Positions 51,229 through 61,660 are shown, counted from the first letter of the stretch. The stretch: 64,000 nt of DNA from Anaerolineae bacterium (GCA_003327455.1 QOQU01000004.1:124001-188000); one strand, 5' to 3'. Numbers and translations: made by a program. Notes: generated from the sequence alone by a model not told the origin.

Positions 51229-54006
51229 ATGAAGCAATGGCATCAAATGGAAGTCGACCAAGCCCTGGCAGAACTTAAAAGCGATGCAATAAACGGTCTC
51301 CCTCTGGAAGAGGTCAGAAAACGCCAGCAGGAATATGGTCCGAATCAATTGATCGAACGGGGGATGAAAAGTCCGTGGCAGATTTTGTTGGATCAATTCA
51401 CCGAGATTATGGTGGTCATTCTGATCATCGCTGCGGTAGTTTCGTTCTTGATGCATGAGGTCACCGATTCCGTCGTCATTCTGATTATCGTTGTGCTGAA
51501 TGCAGCCCTGGGTTTCTCTCAGGAATACCGCGCCGAAAAAGCAATGGTGGCTTTGAAACGTTTATCGGCGCCGAAAGTCAAAGTTCGCCGCGCTGGACAT
51601 GTTCAGGAAATCCCGGCGCGTGAACTGGTACCCGGTGATGTGGTTCAACTGGATGCGGGCGATGCCGTAGCGGCAGATTGTCGCCTGATTGAGGCGGTGA
51701 ACCTGCGCGTTCAGGAAGCTGTATTGACAGGTGAATCGGAAGCTGTAGAAAAACATGCCCATCCCATTGCGGAAGAAAATCTGCCCCTCGGTGACCAACG
51801 GAATATGGTGTTCATGGGCACCGTGACGACCTATGGGCGAGGTCTGGCGGTCGTTGTCCGCACAGGGATGCAAACTGAGTTAGGCAAGATTGCCGATATG
51901 CTTCAAAGCGTTGAACAAGAGAGTACACCTCTCCAAAAGCGTCTGAAACAGCTTGGCAAAGGGCTGGCAATTGCCGCTCTGGCAATCGTTTTCGTAATTT
52001 TCGTATTGGGCATTTTGCGCGGCGAACCATTGCGGTTGATGTTCATGACGGCAATTGGGATGGCTGTGGCGGTAATCCCGGAAGGACTCCCTGCAGTTGT
52101 GACGATTGCCCTGGCTTTAGGGGCACAGCGGATGCTCAGCCGCAATGCCCTGATCCGTAAATTGCCAGCCGTAGAAACGCTTGGCTCCGTTACAACCATC
52201 TGTTCAGATAAAACAGGGACACTCACCGAAAACCGCATGACCGTGACCGTTGTCGATGTGGCAGGAAATCGGGTGGACTTCTTAGAAAAAATGAAGTTTT
52301 ACTCTCCAACCGTCTCAGAAGCAGAAAAACTGAATCCCCTGCGGGTGAAATATCCCGAAGTTGCCCTGATGCTGGAGGCGGGGGCTTTGTGCAATGATGC
52401 GGTGATTGAAAAAGAGTTCCAGGAAGGCGGCGGTTATCGAACGGTTGGAGACCCGACCGAAGGAGCATTGGTGGTAGCGGCGGCACGAGCTGGTTTATGG
52501 AAAGACCAGTTGGAACAAATTTTGCCGCGCGTGGCGGAGATCCCCTTTGATTCTGAGCGCAAGCGGATGACAACCGTTCATCGCCTGGATGGAAAATATG
52601 CCACTGATCTCAGTCTGCAAAGTCTTCAAATTCTGAAACATCAAGGAAAAGAAGCTTTCATTGCCTTCACCAAAGGAGCCGTAGATAGTTTGCTACAGGT
52701 CTCTGCCCACGTATGGACAGACGGGAGAAGCGTGCCACTCGATGAAGAATGGAAACACCGAATTCAGCGGGCTAACGAAGACTTAGCCAGGCAAGGCATC
52801 CGTGTTTTGGGAGTTGCCTTTCGTATTTATCCTGCAGGTGGCGATGGCGCTTCTCTTCAACCGCGTGAAGAAGAGTTGATTTTCGTAGGCTTGTTTGGGA
52901 TGATCGATCCAGCCCGTGCAGAGGTAAAGGATGCCGTCCAGACTTCACTGTCTGCAGGGGTGCGCCCGATCATGATCACCGGGGATCATCCTTTAACGGC
53001 TGCCCATATCGCCCGTCAATTGGGAATCGGCAGCCCCTCTTATCAGGTGATTACCGGTCAGGAACTGGAGACAATGTCCCTCGAAGAATTGAAAGAAAAG
53101 CTTGACGATGTCTCCATCTTTGCCCGGGTATCGCCAGCCCATAAAATGAAGATTGTGGAAGCTTTACAGGCAAAAGGGGAAATCGTTGCCATGACCGGCG
53201 ATGGAGTCAACGATGCACCTGCCCTGAAAAAGGCTGATATTGGTGTGGCGATGGGGATTACAGGAACCGATGTTTCCAAGGAAGCGTCGGAGATGGTGCT
53301 CTTAGACGATAACTTTGCAACGATTGTGGCAGCCATTGAGGAAGGCCGACGGATTTACGATAATATTCGCAAGTTTATCCGCTATACGCTCACTTCGAAT
53401 GCGGGTGAAATTTGGGTAATGTTGCTCGGGCCTTTCTTTGGCTTGCCTTTGCCGCTAACGCCCTTACAAATCTTATGGGTCAACCTGGTGACCGATGGAC
53501 TGCCAGGCCTGGCTTTAACCGTGGAGCCAGCTGAACCCGATACGATGCGTCGCAAACCCTATCCACCCAATGAGAACATCTTTGCCAGAGGATTGGGCGT
53601 GAGTATCCTCTGGATCGGAATCATCATGGGATTGACGTCTTTGTTTGCCGGTATTTGGGCTTTTCAGAGTGGTCGCCTTGAGAGCTGGCAAACCATGGTC
53701 TTTACTACTCTCACCCTGTCGCAAATGGGCAATGCACTGGCAATTCGCTCCGATCACTTCACGTTGCGTCAGATCGGTTTGTTCTCCAATAAACCCCTTT
53801 TAGCAGCTGTTTTATTAACGTTTGTCCTCCAGATGGCTGTGATTTATCTGCCGTTTTTGCAGTCGATCTTCAACACAGTTGCTCTCTCGCTCGAAGAACT
53901 GGCTATTTCGTTTGCTTTCAGCGTTGTTGTCTTTATAGCCGTGGAGTTCTCGAAGTGGATTCGCTTTCAACGCAAATCCAAAGCAAGCCAGGATAGTATT
54001 TCTTGA
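51229..54006 (+). CDS. P-type cation-transporting ATPase (P2 type), likely Mn2+/Ca2+ exporter
   Basis: A 925-residue P2-type ATPase resembling SERCA/PMCA. It has the N-terminal cation-ATPase domain, TGES in the actuator domain, PEGLP in membrane helix 4, phosphorylated D327 in [21 protein letters not shown] in the nucleotide domain, and [22 protein letters not shown] in the hinge. About ten membrane segments are spread around these, the last six after residue 700. PEGLP with ordinary Ca-type surroundings does not separate Ca2+ from Mn2+, but the Mn2+ riboswitch argues for Mn2+ export, as in the riboswitch-linked P2 ATPases of Lactococcus. It is a single-gene unit. Confidence 0.93.
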   Translation: MKQWHQMEVDQALAELKSDAINGLPLEEVRKRQQEYGPNQLIERGMKSPWQILLDQFTEIMVVILIIAAVVSFLMHEVTDSVVILIIVVLNAALGFSQEYRAEKAMVALKRLSAPKVKVRRAGHVQEIPARELVPGDVVQLDAGDAVAADCRLIEAVNLRVQEAVLTGESEAVEKHAHPIAEENLPLGDQRNMVFMGTVTTYGRGLAVVVRTGMQTELGKIADMLQSVEQESTPLQKRLKQLGKGLAIAALAIVFVIFVLGILRGEPLRLMFMTAIGMAVAVIPEGLPAVVTIALALGAQRMLSRNALIRKLPAVETLGSVTTICSDKTGTLTENRMTVTVVDVAGNRVDFLEKMKFYSPTVSEAEKLNPLRVKYPEVALMLEAGALCNDAVIEKEFQEGGGYRTVGDPTEGALVVAAARAGLWKDQLEQILPRVAEIPFDSERKRMTTVHRLDGKYATDLSLQSLQILKHQGKEAFIAFTKGAVDSLLQVSAHVWTDGRSVPLDEEWKHRIQRANEDLARQGIRVLGVAFRIYPAGGDGASLQPREEELIFVGLFGMIDPARAEVKDAVQTSLSAGVRPIMITGDHPLTAAHIARQLGIGSPSYQVITGQELETMSLEELKEKLDDVSIFARVSPAHKMKIVEALQAKGEIVAMTGDGVNDAPALKKADIGVAMGITGTDVSKEASEMVLLDDNFATIVAAIEEGRRIYDNIRKFIRYTLTSNAGEIWVMLLGPFFGLPLPLTPLQILWVNLVTDGLPGLALTVEPAEPDTMRRKPYPPNENIFARGLGVSILWIGIIMGLTSLFAGIWAFQSGRLESWQTMVFTTLTLSQMGNALAIRSDHFTLRQIGLFSNKPLLAAVLLTFVLQMAVIYLPFLQSIFNTVALSLEELAISFAFSVVVFIAVEFSKWIRFQRKSKASQDSIS

Positions 54007-54065
54007 TTGCTGTTTGGAAAAAAGCTGAGAGGCTGTTTCAGATGCGTGACGAAAATTGCTCTTAC

Positions 54066-55478
54066 CTATTCCAGCCACACCAACGCGATGCCCAACCACT
54101 CACATAAGAGGTGAATCTCGCGCCGATAATCCCCAAAGGTCAGGACAAAGTGTTGGGTGGTTCCAACTTCTGCGCAGCGCCGGAAGAAGGATTCAACAGT
54201 GGCATCTAAACGCAAGATTGCATGAGGATAACCTTCCAGCCGCGCTGCCCCACCCAGGCTGCTGCCCTGGGCAGCAATCGCCTGCCAACCCTTAGGGGTA
54301 CAACGCATCTGGAGCAGGGTAACCCTGCCCCTGGCAACCACAAACTGTAAGTGTGCTCCCTCGGTTGTGTCGCTCTGGGCAAATTCGTAATCGGGTGAAA
54401 TCCAGAGCGAACCAGGTTCGGCTAACTGTGGATTTTGTGGTCCGGCATGTCCGCCGATGACCAGATTCTCCGCTTCGTCCCATACCCAAAATTCGGCGAA
54501 GAAGACCCCTGCGTTGCTCAATCGTTGTAATAGAAACAACGCCGTTGCTGCCCCTAAATCCCCCTCCAAACCGATGTGGACGTTTTTCTCCCATAACAGC
54601 GGTGGATAGAGCGCCGGTCGCAAGCCAAAACAGCGGTGGGTTTCCTCAGCGATGTCATTGAACGATAGGATATCGAGCTTACGCTCAACCGCCAGATGAG
54701 CTAATCCCAGAGATACGCGGGCTGCCTGCTCCAAAGTCTCGTCCTTGACACCGCGAATCGGAATCTTCTGACGCAAATCTGTGATGTATTGCTTTACTTC
54801 CGCTTCATTCAGTCGCCGCGTGGCATCGGCGAGTTGTTGAACCGAAAGATATTCCACCCGAGGGCCCAGTTCGTGTAAGAGGCGAAATTCATCTACAAAT
54901 GTACTTTGCATTTGCTCGTTGCGGTGAGGCAACAGACCAAAATTAGCTTTTTTCAAAGCCTGATAGACGGTGGTGGCTTTGGCAAATTGCTCCAAATCTG
55001 TAAGGACGCGTTCCTGATCAGGTGCTCCAAATGTAAAGAAAAAAGGTTTCTTCAAGTTACGCAGCGTGCCAAGCCCCTCGAAGGTGCCGACCCATCCCGA
55101 GCCGCGCAAAACGTCCACAAAAGAGAGCGAAAGGGGCAATTTCTGCCAGGGTTGAAAGCACCAAACCGCTAAAGGACGATTCCCTAAAGCCTCCAAAAAG
55201 GGAGATAGATAGAAATCTTCCGCCCAAACCTGGAAGACAAGAATCACGCCCTGCACATCACTGGCGCGCAGCTCAGAACAGGCTGTTTCCAGGCTGGTTT
55301 GGGAGTTTACCGTCCAGACCTGCTGGAGATTAATCCGCCCCTGGAGCGCCTGCACAATGCGGGTTTGATCAAGCTCTACGGCCTGGCGCAGTGCGGGTAA
55401 GGCAACCACCGAATCAAACCATTCTGCTCGCAAAAGGAAGAGTCCAATCGGAGCGGTGGATGGCAAAGGTGCGATCAT
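54066..55478 (-). CDS. L-fucose/L-arabinose isomerase-fold protein
   Basis: A 470-residue protein of the L-fucose/arabinose isomerase-type fold. IGLFLLRAEWFDSVVALPALRQAV forms the first Rossmann-like lobe; RNLKKPFFFTFGAPDQ and DILSFNDIAEETHRCFGLRPALYPPLLWEKNVHIGLEGDLGAATALFLL include the acidic metal ligand region, and the last domain begins with LVIGGHAGPQNPQ. Such proteins isomerise aldoses to ketoses or have unknown roles. It is last in the ABC sugar operon and probably acts on the imported sugar. GGAGGTGAT precedes ATG. Confidence 0.78.
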   Translation of the reverse strand: MIAPLPSTAPIGLFLLRAEWFDSVVALPALRQAVELDQTRIVQALQGRINLQQVWTVNSQTSLETACSELRASDVQGVILVFQVWAEDFYLSPFLEALGNRPLAVWCFQPWQKLPLSLSFVDVLRGSGWVGTFEGLGTLRNLKKPFFFTFGAPDQERVLTDLEQFAKATTVYQALKKANFGLLPHRNEQMQSTFVDEFRLLHELGPRVEYLSVQQLADATRRLNEAEVKQYITDLRQKIPIRGVKDETLEQAARVSLGLAHLAVERKLDILSFNDIAEETHRCFGLRPALYPPLLWEKNVHIGLEGDLGAATALFLLQRLSNAGVFFAEFWVWDEAENLVIGGHAGPQNPQLAEPGSLWISPDYEFAQSDTTEGAHLQFVVARGRVTLLQMRCTPKGWQAIAAQGSSLGGAARLEGYPHAILRLDATVESFFRRCAEVGTTQHFVLTFGDYRREIHLLCEWLGIALVWLE

Positions 55479-55508
55479 ATCACCTCCGTGGAAGATAACT
55501 CCAATGGG

Positions 55509-56342
55509 CTATTTGATTGCCCCGCGCGATAGACCGCGGACCAGATACCGTTGGGCAAGCAGCGCAAAAGCTAATACTGGCACCAGCACCATGGAGCCAG
55601 AAGCGGCGATTCGTCCCCAAAGGATGGCTTTGTTGGTCATGAAGCTGGTGATGGTCACCGGCAAGGTGCGCGCTTCCCTGCCGGTCAGGATAACCGCATA
55701 GAGGAACTCATTCCAGCAATAAAGAAACGCCAGGATTGCCGTAGCCGCCAGCCCCGGCGCAACCAGCGGCAGGCTCACCCTTACCAATGCCCCCAGCCGC
55801 GTACAGCCGTCGATCATGGCAGCTTCTTCCAATTCAAGCGGCACATCATCGAAGAAGCCGATCATCATCCAGAGGGCAAGAGGAATTGTAAAGGTCAGGT
55901 AGGAGATGATCAACGCCCAGCGGGTATCCAGCAATTTCAAACCGTTGAACAGCACATAGAGCGGAACAATGATGGTGATAGGTGGCAACATTTGCGGGAT
56001 CAAGGCGCTCATACGCAGCCAGAAAGCGCCGCGAAAGCGAAAGCGGGAGAAGCCATAAGCCGCCAGACCTCCCAGGAATAAGGCAATGGTCGTCGTGCTG
56101 AGCGCCACCACCAGGCTGTTGACAAAATATTTCTCGAACTGCCCACCGGCTAATACCTCACGATAATTTTGCAGGGTGGGGGTAAAAATCCATACCGGCG
56201 GCAAGTTAAAGGTCAGATTGGGCTCTTTGAAGGAAGTAATCAAGAGATACGCCAGAGGCGCCAACGAGAGGACAACGGCAAGAATGACCAGAAAATAAAT
56301 CAACAGGCGGCTGAGATAACGTAACAGGCGATATGAAGACAT
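55509..56342 (-). CDS. Sugar ABC transporter permease (MalG type), second importer
   Basis: Permease of 277 residues with about six helices. The EAA loop is DVPLELEEAAMIDGCTRLGALVRVSLPLVAPGLAATAILAF, and LPPITIIVPLYVLFNGLKLLDTRWAL is characteristic. The C-terminus RYLVRGLSRGAIK is standard. It starts 15 bases after the MalF-type gene and ends 30 before the isomerase-fold gene. It is not closely similar to the permeases at 40378-42131. Confidence 0.92.
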   Translation of the reverse strand: MSSYRLLRYLSRLLIYFLVILAVVLSLAPLAYLLITSFKEPNLTFNLPPVWIFTPTLQNYREVLAGGQFEKYFVNSLVVALSTTTIALFLGGLAAYGFSRFRFRGAFWLRMSALIPQMLPPITIIVPLYVLFNGLKLLDTRWALIISYLTFTIPLALWMMIGFFDDVPLELEEAAMIDGCTRLGALVRVSLPLVAPGLAATAILAFLYCWNEFLYAVILTGREARTLPVTITSFMTNKAILWGRIAASGSMVLVPVLAFALLAQRYLVRGLSRGAIK

Positions 56343-56357
56343 CCTCGTTGCTTCCTC

Positions 56358-57272
56358 CTATGCTGTTTCCGATCTTCCGATCGCCCGCGCCATCATACCG
56401 GCGATGAACAACATAATGACAATCATGACATACGAAGCTGCAGAGGCAAATCCGAGATTGAACGCTTGAAAACCATAGCGATAAATGTAAATGCTCACCG
56501 TTTCTGTGGCGCGTGCTGGCCCGCCAGCCGTGAGCAAATAGACAACATCGAAGATGCGAAAGGTATCGATCAACCGCCAAAGCAGAGCCACCAGAATCGT
56601 CTGGCGGAGCAGCGGCAAAGTAAGATAGAGAAAGGTCTGAAGCGAATTAGCTCCATCAATGCGGGCAGCCTCGAAGGGTTCTTCAGGCAAGGATTGCAGG
56701 CCGGCCAGTAACATCAGGGCAACAAACGAGGTGGTATTCCACACATCCACCAAAATCACCGACCAGAGGGCAATTTTCGGCGAACTAAGCCATTCCACCG
56801 GTCCAAAGCCAAGTTGAGTCAAATAATAATTGATGATGCCAAACTCATAGTTGAAGAGCAGTCGCCAGGTCAATCCAATCACGACGTTGGTGCACATCAT
56901 CGGTAACAGGATAAAGGAGCGAATTAACCCTTTGGCTTTGAGGTCGTGATTCAGCAAAAGAGCCAATGCCATCCCCAACACGAACTCAATGGTGATTGCC
57001 AGAAGAACGAAAGTGAAGGTGATGCGAATAGAGTTCCAAAATTCGGGATTGCTGAAGAGTTGGCGATAATTCTCCAAACCGACAAACGGAATACCCTGCT
57101 TGAAGGTTCGCAGGGTCCAGCGGTGAAAGCTCAACCATAACGAATAACCTAAGGGATAGACGAGGATGACCGCCATCACCAAAAAGGAGGGGGCAATATA
57201 AAAGGTGGGTTCGATCTGGCGGATGAATTTACGAAGAGAATATTTTTGGGTCGCCTGAGAGGATAAAGCCAT
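56358..57272 (-). CDS. Sugar ABC transporter permease (MalF type), second importer
   Basis: Permease of 304 residues with about six helices; YIAPSFLVMAVILVYPLGYSLWLSF is the first. The ATPase-contacting loop is SLPEEPFEAARIDGANSLQTFLYLTLPLLR. FRIFDVVYLLTAGGPARATET corresponds to the usual MalF segment. It starts 64 bases after the binding-protein gene. Confidence 0.92.
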   Translation of the reverse strand: MALSSQATQKYSLRKFIRQIEPTFYIAPSFLVMAVILVYPLGYSLWLSFHRWTLRTFKQGIPFVGLENYRQLFSNPEFWNSIRITFTFVLLAITIEFVLGMALALLLNHDLKAKGLIRSFILLPMMCTNVVIGLTWRLLFNYEFGIINYYLTQLGFGPVEWLSSPKIALWSVILVDVWNTTSFVALMLLAGLQSLPEEPFEAARIDGANSLQTFLYLTLPLLRQTILVALLWRLIDTFRIFDVVYLLTAGGPARATETVSIYIYRYGFQAFNLGFASAASYVMIVIMLFIAGMMARAIGRSETA

Positions 57273-57336
57273 AGCTGTTTGGGTTGAGAGAGAGGTCTGG
57301 CAGAAAGCTCTACCAGACCCCTATTGTACCTGAAGT

Positions 57337-58755
57337 TTATTTGAGATAACCGCCGCTCTTGAGGATATCGGTCAGTTTGGTTGCCATTTCATCCGCCGCC
57401 GTTTTCGGGTCCTTAACCCCGGTCACCGCAGCGACGATGCCGTCTTGCACAACCGGCAACATCTCCGGTGAAACGGTCAGGACAGGGAAGAGGGCGCGGT
57501 AAGGCATCACTTCCGCCAATAGCTCAAATTGTGGCACGGCTGCCACCACCTGCGGATCGGTCAAAGCCTCGATGTTGCTGGGAATGCCGCCGTTGAGCGC
57601 CCACATCGTGGCGCCTTCCTTGCCGGTTAGCCATTCAATGAATTTATAGGCTGCTTCTTGATTTTTGGCGCCGCTGGGGATCGCCCACCCCCATTGCGAA
57701 CCACCGGTCTTGCGCACCAGACTGCCATCCGCCTGACGGACGCCCGGCACCAATGTATACCCCAGCAAGGGTTGCCCATCTTTGCAAACCTTCGGGCTTT
57801 GGCTGCAATCGGTCAGGGTTTGGGTGGCTGCCATCCATTCGATGCCCATGGCGGCTTTTCCTTCTTGCAAGGAGGTCAGGATTTCATTGTAACCATAGTT
57901 CACCACATCCGGGCTGACCACCTTGTGTTTCTGCAACAGGTCAGCATAGAAGGTCAGCGCCTGAACGCCAACTTCATTGTTGATGATGGGATTGTAATTT
58001 TCATCCAGTACATCGCCACCCATTCCGAAGAGGTAGAACATGAAGTCCCACCAGGCTTCATCGCGCTTGGCACCAATGACTGTTCCGTAAATTTCGGGAG
58101 GATTGTTCAAGGCCAGAGCGGCTTCAAGATATTCATCCCACGTTTCAGGAATCTTCAGACCTTTTTCTTCAAACAGGTCTTTGCGGTACCACAACCAGGC
58201 TGTGTCTCCCTCGGAGGGAAAGACATAGAGTTTACCATCGAAGGTGAAGTATTCCAGGGTTTTGCCATACACGCCCAGGTCTAAACCCGGCATAGCGACA
58301 TTGGGATCTTCAATAAAGCTGGTCAGGTCTTTGAGCGCGCCGGCTTCCACCCAACTCGGAATCCAGTCGGAAGAGACGTAGGCGACATCGTAGTCCGAAC
58401 CGCCACCGACGAAGGTGGTGGTCAATTTATCGTAATAAGCCTCCCGCGCAATCTCTTCGACGATGACCTTGTTGCCGGTTTTCTTCTCATACTCAGCGGC
58501 GACCTTGACCAGGTTATCGTGTTCCGGGCCACTCCAGCAGGCAACCACGATCGGTTCGTATTTTCCTGCACCCGGCACCTCTGTCGCTACCGGCGCTTCG
58601 GTGGCAGCGGGTTGTTCGGGAGCAGGTGCTTCTGTAGCGCCAGGTGCCTCGGTGGCTGCAGGCTGTTCGGGAGCCTGGGTGGGTTGTGGGGCACAGGCAA
58701 CCACAAGGCTGACGAGAACCAATAGAGATACCACTTGAAATACAACTTTTTTCAT
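57337..58755 (-). CDS. Sugar ABC transporter substrate-binding lipoprotein, second importer
   Basis: Family 1 solute-binding protein. ATG 58755 (MKKVVFQVVSLLVLVSLVVACAPQ) has AAAGGAG upstream and gives a proper signal peptide with lipobox VVACAPQ. An upstream in-frame ATG at 58812 would put 19 charged residues before it. A low-complexity linker made of repeated APEQPAATEAP-type units (about residues 27-58) tethers the domain. The fold shows PIVVACWSGPEHDNLVKVAAEYEKKTGNKVIV and WAIPSGAKNQEAAYKFIEWLTGKEGAT. The 472-residue length is normal. Ligand unknown. Confidence 0.92.
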   Translation of the reverse strand: MKKVVFQVVSLLVLVSLVVACAPQPTQAPEQPAATEAPGATEAPAPEQPAATEAPVATEVPGAGKYEPIVVACWSGPEHDNLVKVAAEYEKKTGNKVIVEEIAREAYYDKLTTTFVGGGSDYDVAYVSSDWIPSWVEAGALKDLTSFIEDPNVAMPGLDLGVYGKTLEYFTFDGKLYVFPSEGDTAWLWYRKDLFEEKGLKIPETWDEYLEAALALNNPPEIYGTVIGAKRDEAWWDFMFYLFGMGGDVLDENYNPIINNEVGVQALTFYADLLQKHKVVSPDVVNYGYNEILTSLQEGKAAMGIEWMAATQTLTDCSQSPKVCKDGQPLLGYTLVPGVRQADGSLVRKTGGSQWGWAIPSGAKNQEAAYKFIEWLTGKEGATMWALNGGIPSNIEALTDPQVVAAVPQFELLAEVMPYRALFPVLTVSPEMLPVVQDGIVAAVTGVKDPKTAADEMATKLTDILKSGGYLK

Positions 58756-59104
58756 TTCTTCTTCTCCTTTCTTCTTTTGAAGGTATTCGATGCCAATATG
58801 CCGGGAATCCATTCGTCTATTTGATAATCCAGCTCAATAAACCACCTCCTTTCTGGAAAGCGATAGTTTGGAAGTATGGAATTTGAAGAGAGTTTGGTTT
58901 GGAAACTGAACACTCCTCACCATCCTCGCACCGAGAAATTAACCTGTATTTTCGTGCCGATGGGGTCTGCACCAGCTTCATACGCCAGCAAACGTTAATT
59001 AAAGCCAGATAGGAACATCTCAAACTTCAAGTGAATAGACTGCAACGTTAACCAGACAGGGAGGTTGTTGACAGTCATGCTTTTTTAGGAAACCAACGAC
59101 GCAG
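58756..59104 (-). other. Long untranslated gap before the binding-protein gene
   Basis: A 349-base stretch with no convincing gene. Near its 3' end, AAAGGAGGTGG precedes a TTG and a six-codon frame, which may be chance. I found no clear terminator or promoter, though a separate promoter for the binding-protein gene is likely given the distance from the aminotransferase gene. Confidence 0.5.
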
Positions 59105-60331
59105 TTATTTTAACTCATTCGCAGAGCCCTGGATCTTACGAATAGCTTCGACAATGATTTGCATCTCTTCTTCGCTGCCCAGCATGACCGGGTTGGGCAG
59201 CCAGACAGTTTCCCAGGCTGCTTTCAGGGTATTGGGAAAGCCGCTACGCAGGAAAGGATGTTCTGTGCGGGCATGCACTTCGCCAAGCCGTTTGCGATAG
59301 GCACCGCTCTTGAAGACATCCAACTCGTGCAAGGGTGGATAGCTTGCCTGGGTAGGAATGCCTTCCGCATTGAAGGCAGCGATGAATCGCTCGGTGGAGA
59401 TACCGGCAAAGGCACGGCGGTCGACATGGAAGATATAGGCATAATAGCCGTGCCGGGTGACCCGTGGATCGAGCTTTTGAGGGGTGATGCCCTCAATCTT
59501 GGGCAGTTCCCGGTCGAGGAAAGCCGCGTTGCGCGAACGGATGGCGGCTTGTTCGTCCAGGCGTTTCAGTTGCTGGCGTAAAATGGCTCCCTGCCATTCG
59601 CTCAGGCGGTAGTTCGAGCCATAGATGAAATGATCATAGAACCACTCGCCGGGCATCCGCCCACAATCGTGGACCGAGCGCGCTTTCCGCTCCAAATCGG
59701 GCGAATTGGTGATGATGATGCCGCCCTCGCCAGCCGTCATCAGTTTGGATGCCTGAAAGCTGAATGTGCCGATATCTCCTATTGCACCGATTTTATGCCC
59801 CTTCCATTCTGCCCCGTGGGCATGAGAGCTATCCTCCACCAGGTAAAGTCCATAACGGTGAGCCAGTTCCTGGAGGGCATCTAAGTCAGCCGGGTGTCCG
59901 CCAACATGCACCGCAATGATGGCTTTGGTGCGCGGCGTGATGGCAGCTTCGACCTGTGCAGGGTCAAGGCAAAAGGTGTCGGGGGTGACATCTACCAAAA
60001 CGGGCAGAGCGCCGGTGAACAAGACGGCGCTGGCTGTGGCAACGAAGGTGAAATCCGGAACGATCACCTCATCGCCGGGTCCAATCTCCAGCGCGCTCAG
60101 GGCAACTTCTAGGGCGGCTGTGCCGTTGGTCACAGCAATTCCAAATTGAGCCTGGTGGTAGGCGGCAAACTCCTGTTCAAAAGCCAGGGTTTGCGTGCCG
60201 GGAGTGCGCCACCAGATGCGGCTTTCCAGGACCTGATTCAAAGCCTGACGCTCGTTTTCGTCATAGACAGGCCAGGCAGGGAAGGGAGTCTTTTTCAGCG
60301 GTTCACCGCCAAGTAAGGCGAGTCTGGACAT
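59105..60331 (-). CDS. DegT/DnrJ/EryC1/StrS-family PLP aminotransferase
   Basis: Fold type I sugar aminotransferase, 408 residues. Motifs: RTPGTQTLAFEQEFAAY, VTNGTAALEVALSALEIGPGDEVIVPDFTFVATA, VEDSSHAHGAEWKGHKIGAIGDIGTFSFQASKLMTAGEGG, with D167 and PLP Lys K196 inferred from spacing. The opening LALLGGEPLKKTPFPAWPV resembles the 3-amino-5-hydroxybenzoate / inosose aminotransferase subgroup. In a catabolic sugar operon it may act on an amino-cyclitol or amino sugar, either making or removing the amine. It lies 24 bases after the ROK gene. Confidence 0.88.
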   Translation of the reverse strand: MSRLALLGGEPLKKTPFPAWPVYDENERQALNQVLESRIWWRTPGTQTLAFEQEFAAYHQAQFGIAVTNGTAALEVALSALEIGPGDEVIVPDFTFVATASAVLFTGALPVLVDVTPDTFCLDPAQVEAAITPRTKAIIAVHVGGHPADLDALQELAHRYGLYLVEDSSHAHGAEWKGHKIGAIGDIGTFSFQASKLMTAGEGGIIITNSPDLERKARSVHDCGRMPGEWFYDHFIYGSNYRLSEWQGAILRQQLKRLDEQAAIRSRNAAFLDRELPKIEGITPQKLDPRVTRHGYYAYIFHVDRRAFAGISTERFIAAFNAEGIPTQASYPPLHELDVFKSGAYRKRLGEVHARTEHPFLRSGFPNTLKAAWETVWLPNPVMLGSEEEMQIIVEAIRKIQGSANELK

Positions 60332-60355
60332 CTGTTACAACTCCTAGTCGAGAAT

Positions 60356-61567
60356 TTAGCTTGCTTTCAAGCCAACATGTTCAAACGAAGTATCCAAAAC
60401 AAGCATGATGGCGCCCATCACGGCCGCGCGGTAACCCAAATCGGACACAACCAACCGTACCGGCGCCGGCAGGCAGCCTTGCAGCCGATTCAAAATCGGC
60501 TCAACCAGAATATCGGCGGAACGGGAGACACCTCCTCCCAACACAATCACCTCCGGGTCGAGGACAACGCTGATGGCGGCAATAATGAGCGCCAGATAAT
60601 CTACCGTCTCATCCACGATTGCTTGTGCCCACTCCTCCCCGTTGCGCGCCCAATCGAAAACTTTTTCAGCCGTCAGCGTATTCACATCAACGGGGAGGTT
60701 GTGTAAGCCAATCAATTCCGTAGCTCGCTGGACAACTCCCGTACCGGAGGCCAGGCTCTCCAGGGCGCCAAAATGTTCATAGCGTTTGCCCAGGGCTTCT
60801 CTGCCGGGCAACAAATAACCGACCTCACCAGCTGACTGATGAAAGCCGCGGTAAATCTTGCGTTCCAGGACGATGCCACTGCCAATTCCGGTTCCTACCG
60901 CCAGACATACGAGAGACGAAGCCCCTCTGGCAACGCCAAAACCGTATTCACCCAACGCCGCCAGATTGACATCGTTTTCGACCACGACGGTCAAACCAAA
61001 TCGCTCCCTGAGGATGTCTCTCAAAGCGAGATTCCGCCATCCCAGACTGGGTGCCCAGGTGACAATGCCCTCCTCAAAAAGGGTCACGCCCGGCGCACCC
61101 ACCCCGATCCCCAGCACCTTTTGCCCCTCGCGCCGGGGAATTTGCAGAAGCTCATCAATCAGATCAATGGTCAAGTTCAAATTCTCTTCGGGGTTAGAAG
61201 GGACAGAAGGGCGATACAGTTCAGCCTGGATGGTGCCACACAAATCGGCAACCGTGCCATACATTTTTGTACCCCCCAGGTCAAGACCGATGACCGCATG
61301 AGCAGTGCCATCAAAAGCCACCAGAGAACGCGGTCTGCCGCCGCTGTATTGCTGTTCATCCAGGCGTACCACCAACCCATGGTGTGCCAGTTCTTCCAGG
61401 ATGCGCATAATGGTCGGCAAACTGAGATTCAAGCGGGTAGCAATTTCCGTCGGGGAAATGGGAGAATTTTGGCGCAACAAATCCAACACACTCGAACGGT
61501 TTAGCCGCCGCAAGAGAGCAGCATTGCCGCCACTAAGGGACTGTGAATACTCCGACGAAGTAAACAC
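60356..61567 (-). CDS. ROK-family transcriptional regulator
   Basis: NagC/XylR-type regulator of 403 residues. A winged helix (SVLDLLRQNSPISPTEIATRLNLSLPTIMRILEELAHHGLVVR) leads to the sugar-kinase-like ROK domain with VIGLDLGGTKMYGTVADL and GVGAPGVTLFEEGIVTWAPSLGW. The usual ROK zinc motif (C-x-C-G-x2-G-C) is absent: after GEVGYLLPGREALGKRYEHFGALESLASG there are no cysteines. It may therefore bind ligand without the structural zinc. Start is GTG 61567 with AAGG upstream. It begins the sugar operon. Confidence 0.88.
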   Translation of the reverse strand: MFTSSEYSQSLSGGNAALLRRLNRSSVLDLLRQNSPISPTEIATRLNLSLPTIMRILEELAHHGLVVRLDEQQYSGGRPRSLVAFDGTAHAVIGLDLGGTKMYGTVADLCGTIQAELYRPSVPSNPEENLNLTIDLIDELLQIPRREGQKVLGIGVGAPGVTLFEEGIVTWAPSLGWRNLALRDILRERFGLTVVVENDVNLAALGEYGFGVARGASSLVCLAVGTGIGSGIVLERKIYRGFHQSAGEVGYLLPGREALGKRYEHFGALESLASGTGVVQRATELIGLHNLPVDVNTLTAEKVFDWARNGEEWAQAIVDETVDYLALIIAAISVVLDPEVIVLGGGVSRSADILVEPILNRLQGCLPAPVRLVVSDLGYRAAVMGAIMLVLDTSFEHVGLKAS

Positions 61568-61617
61568 TCGCTACCTTTCCTGAATCAATCCATGAATTCA
61601 TCCACCTACTTAGTTAT

Positions 61618-61660
61618 TTACTTTAAGTAAGTATTATACCCATGACGATAAAATTGTCAA
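61618..61660 (-). promoter_or_regulatory. Promoter and operator-like site of the ROK-led operon
   Basis: TTGACA (61655-61660) and TATAAT (61633-61638), 16 bases apart, form a perfect-consensus promoter on the minus strand. Immediately downstream, TTACTTTAAGTAA (61618-61630) is a palindrome of six-base arms around a central base, a likely site for the ROK protein. Confidence 0.8.
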
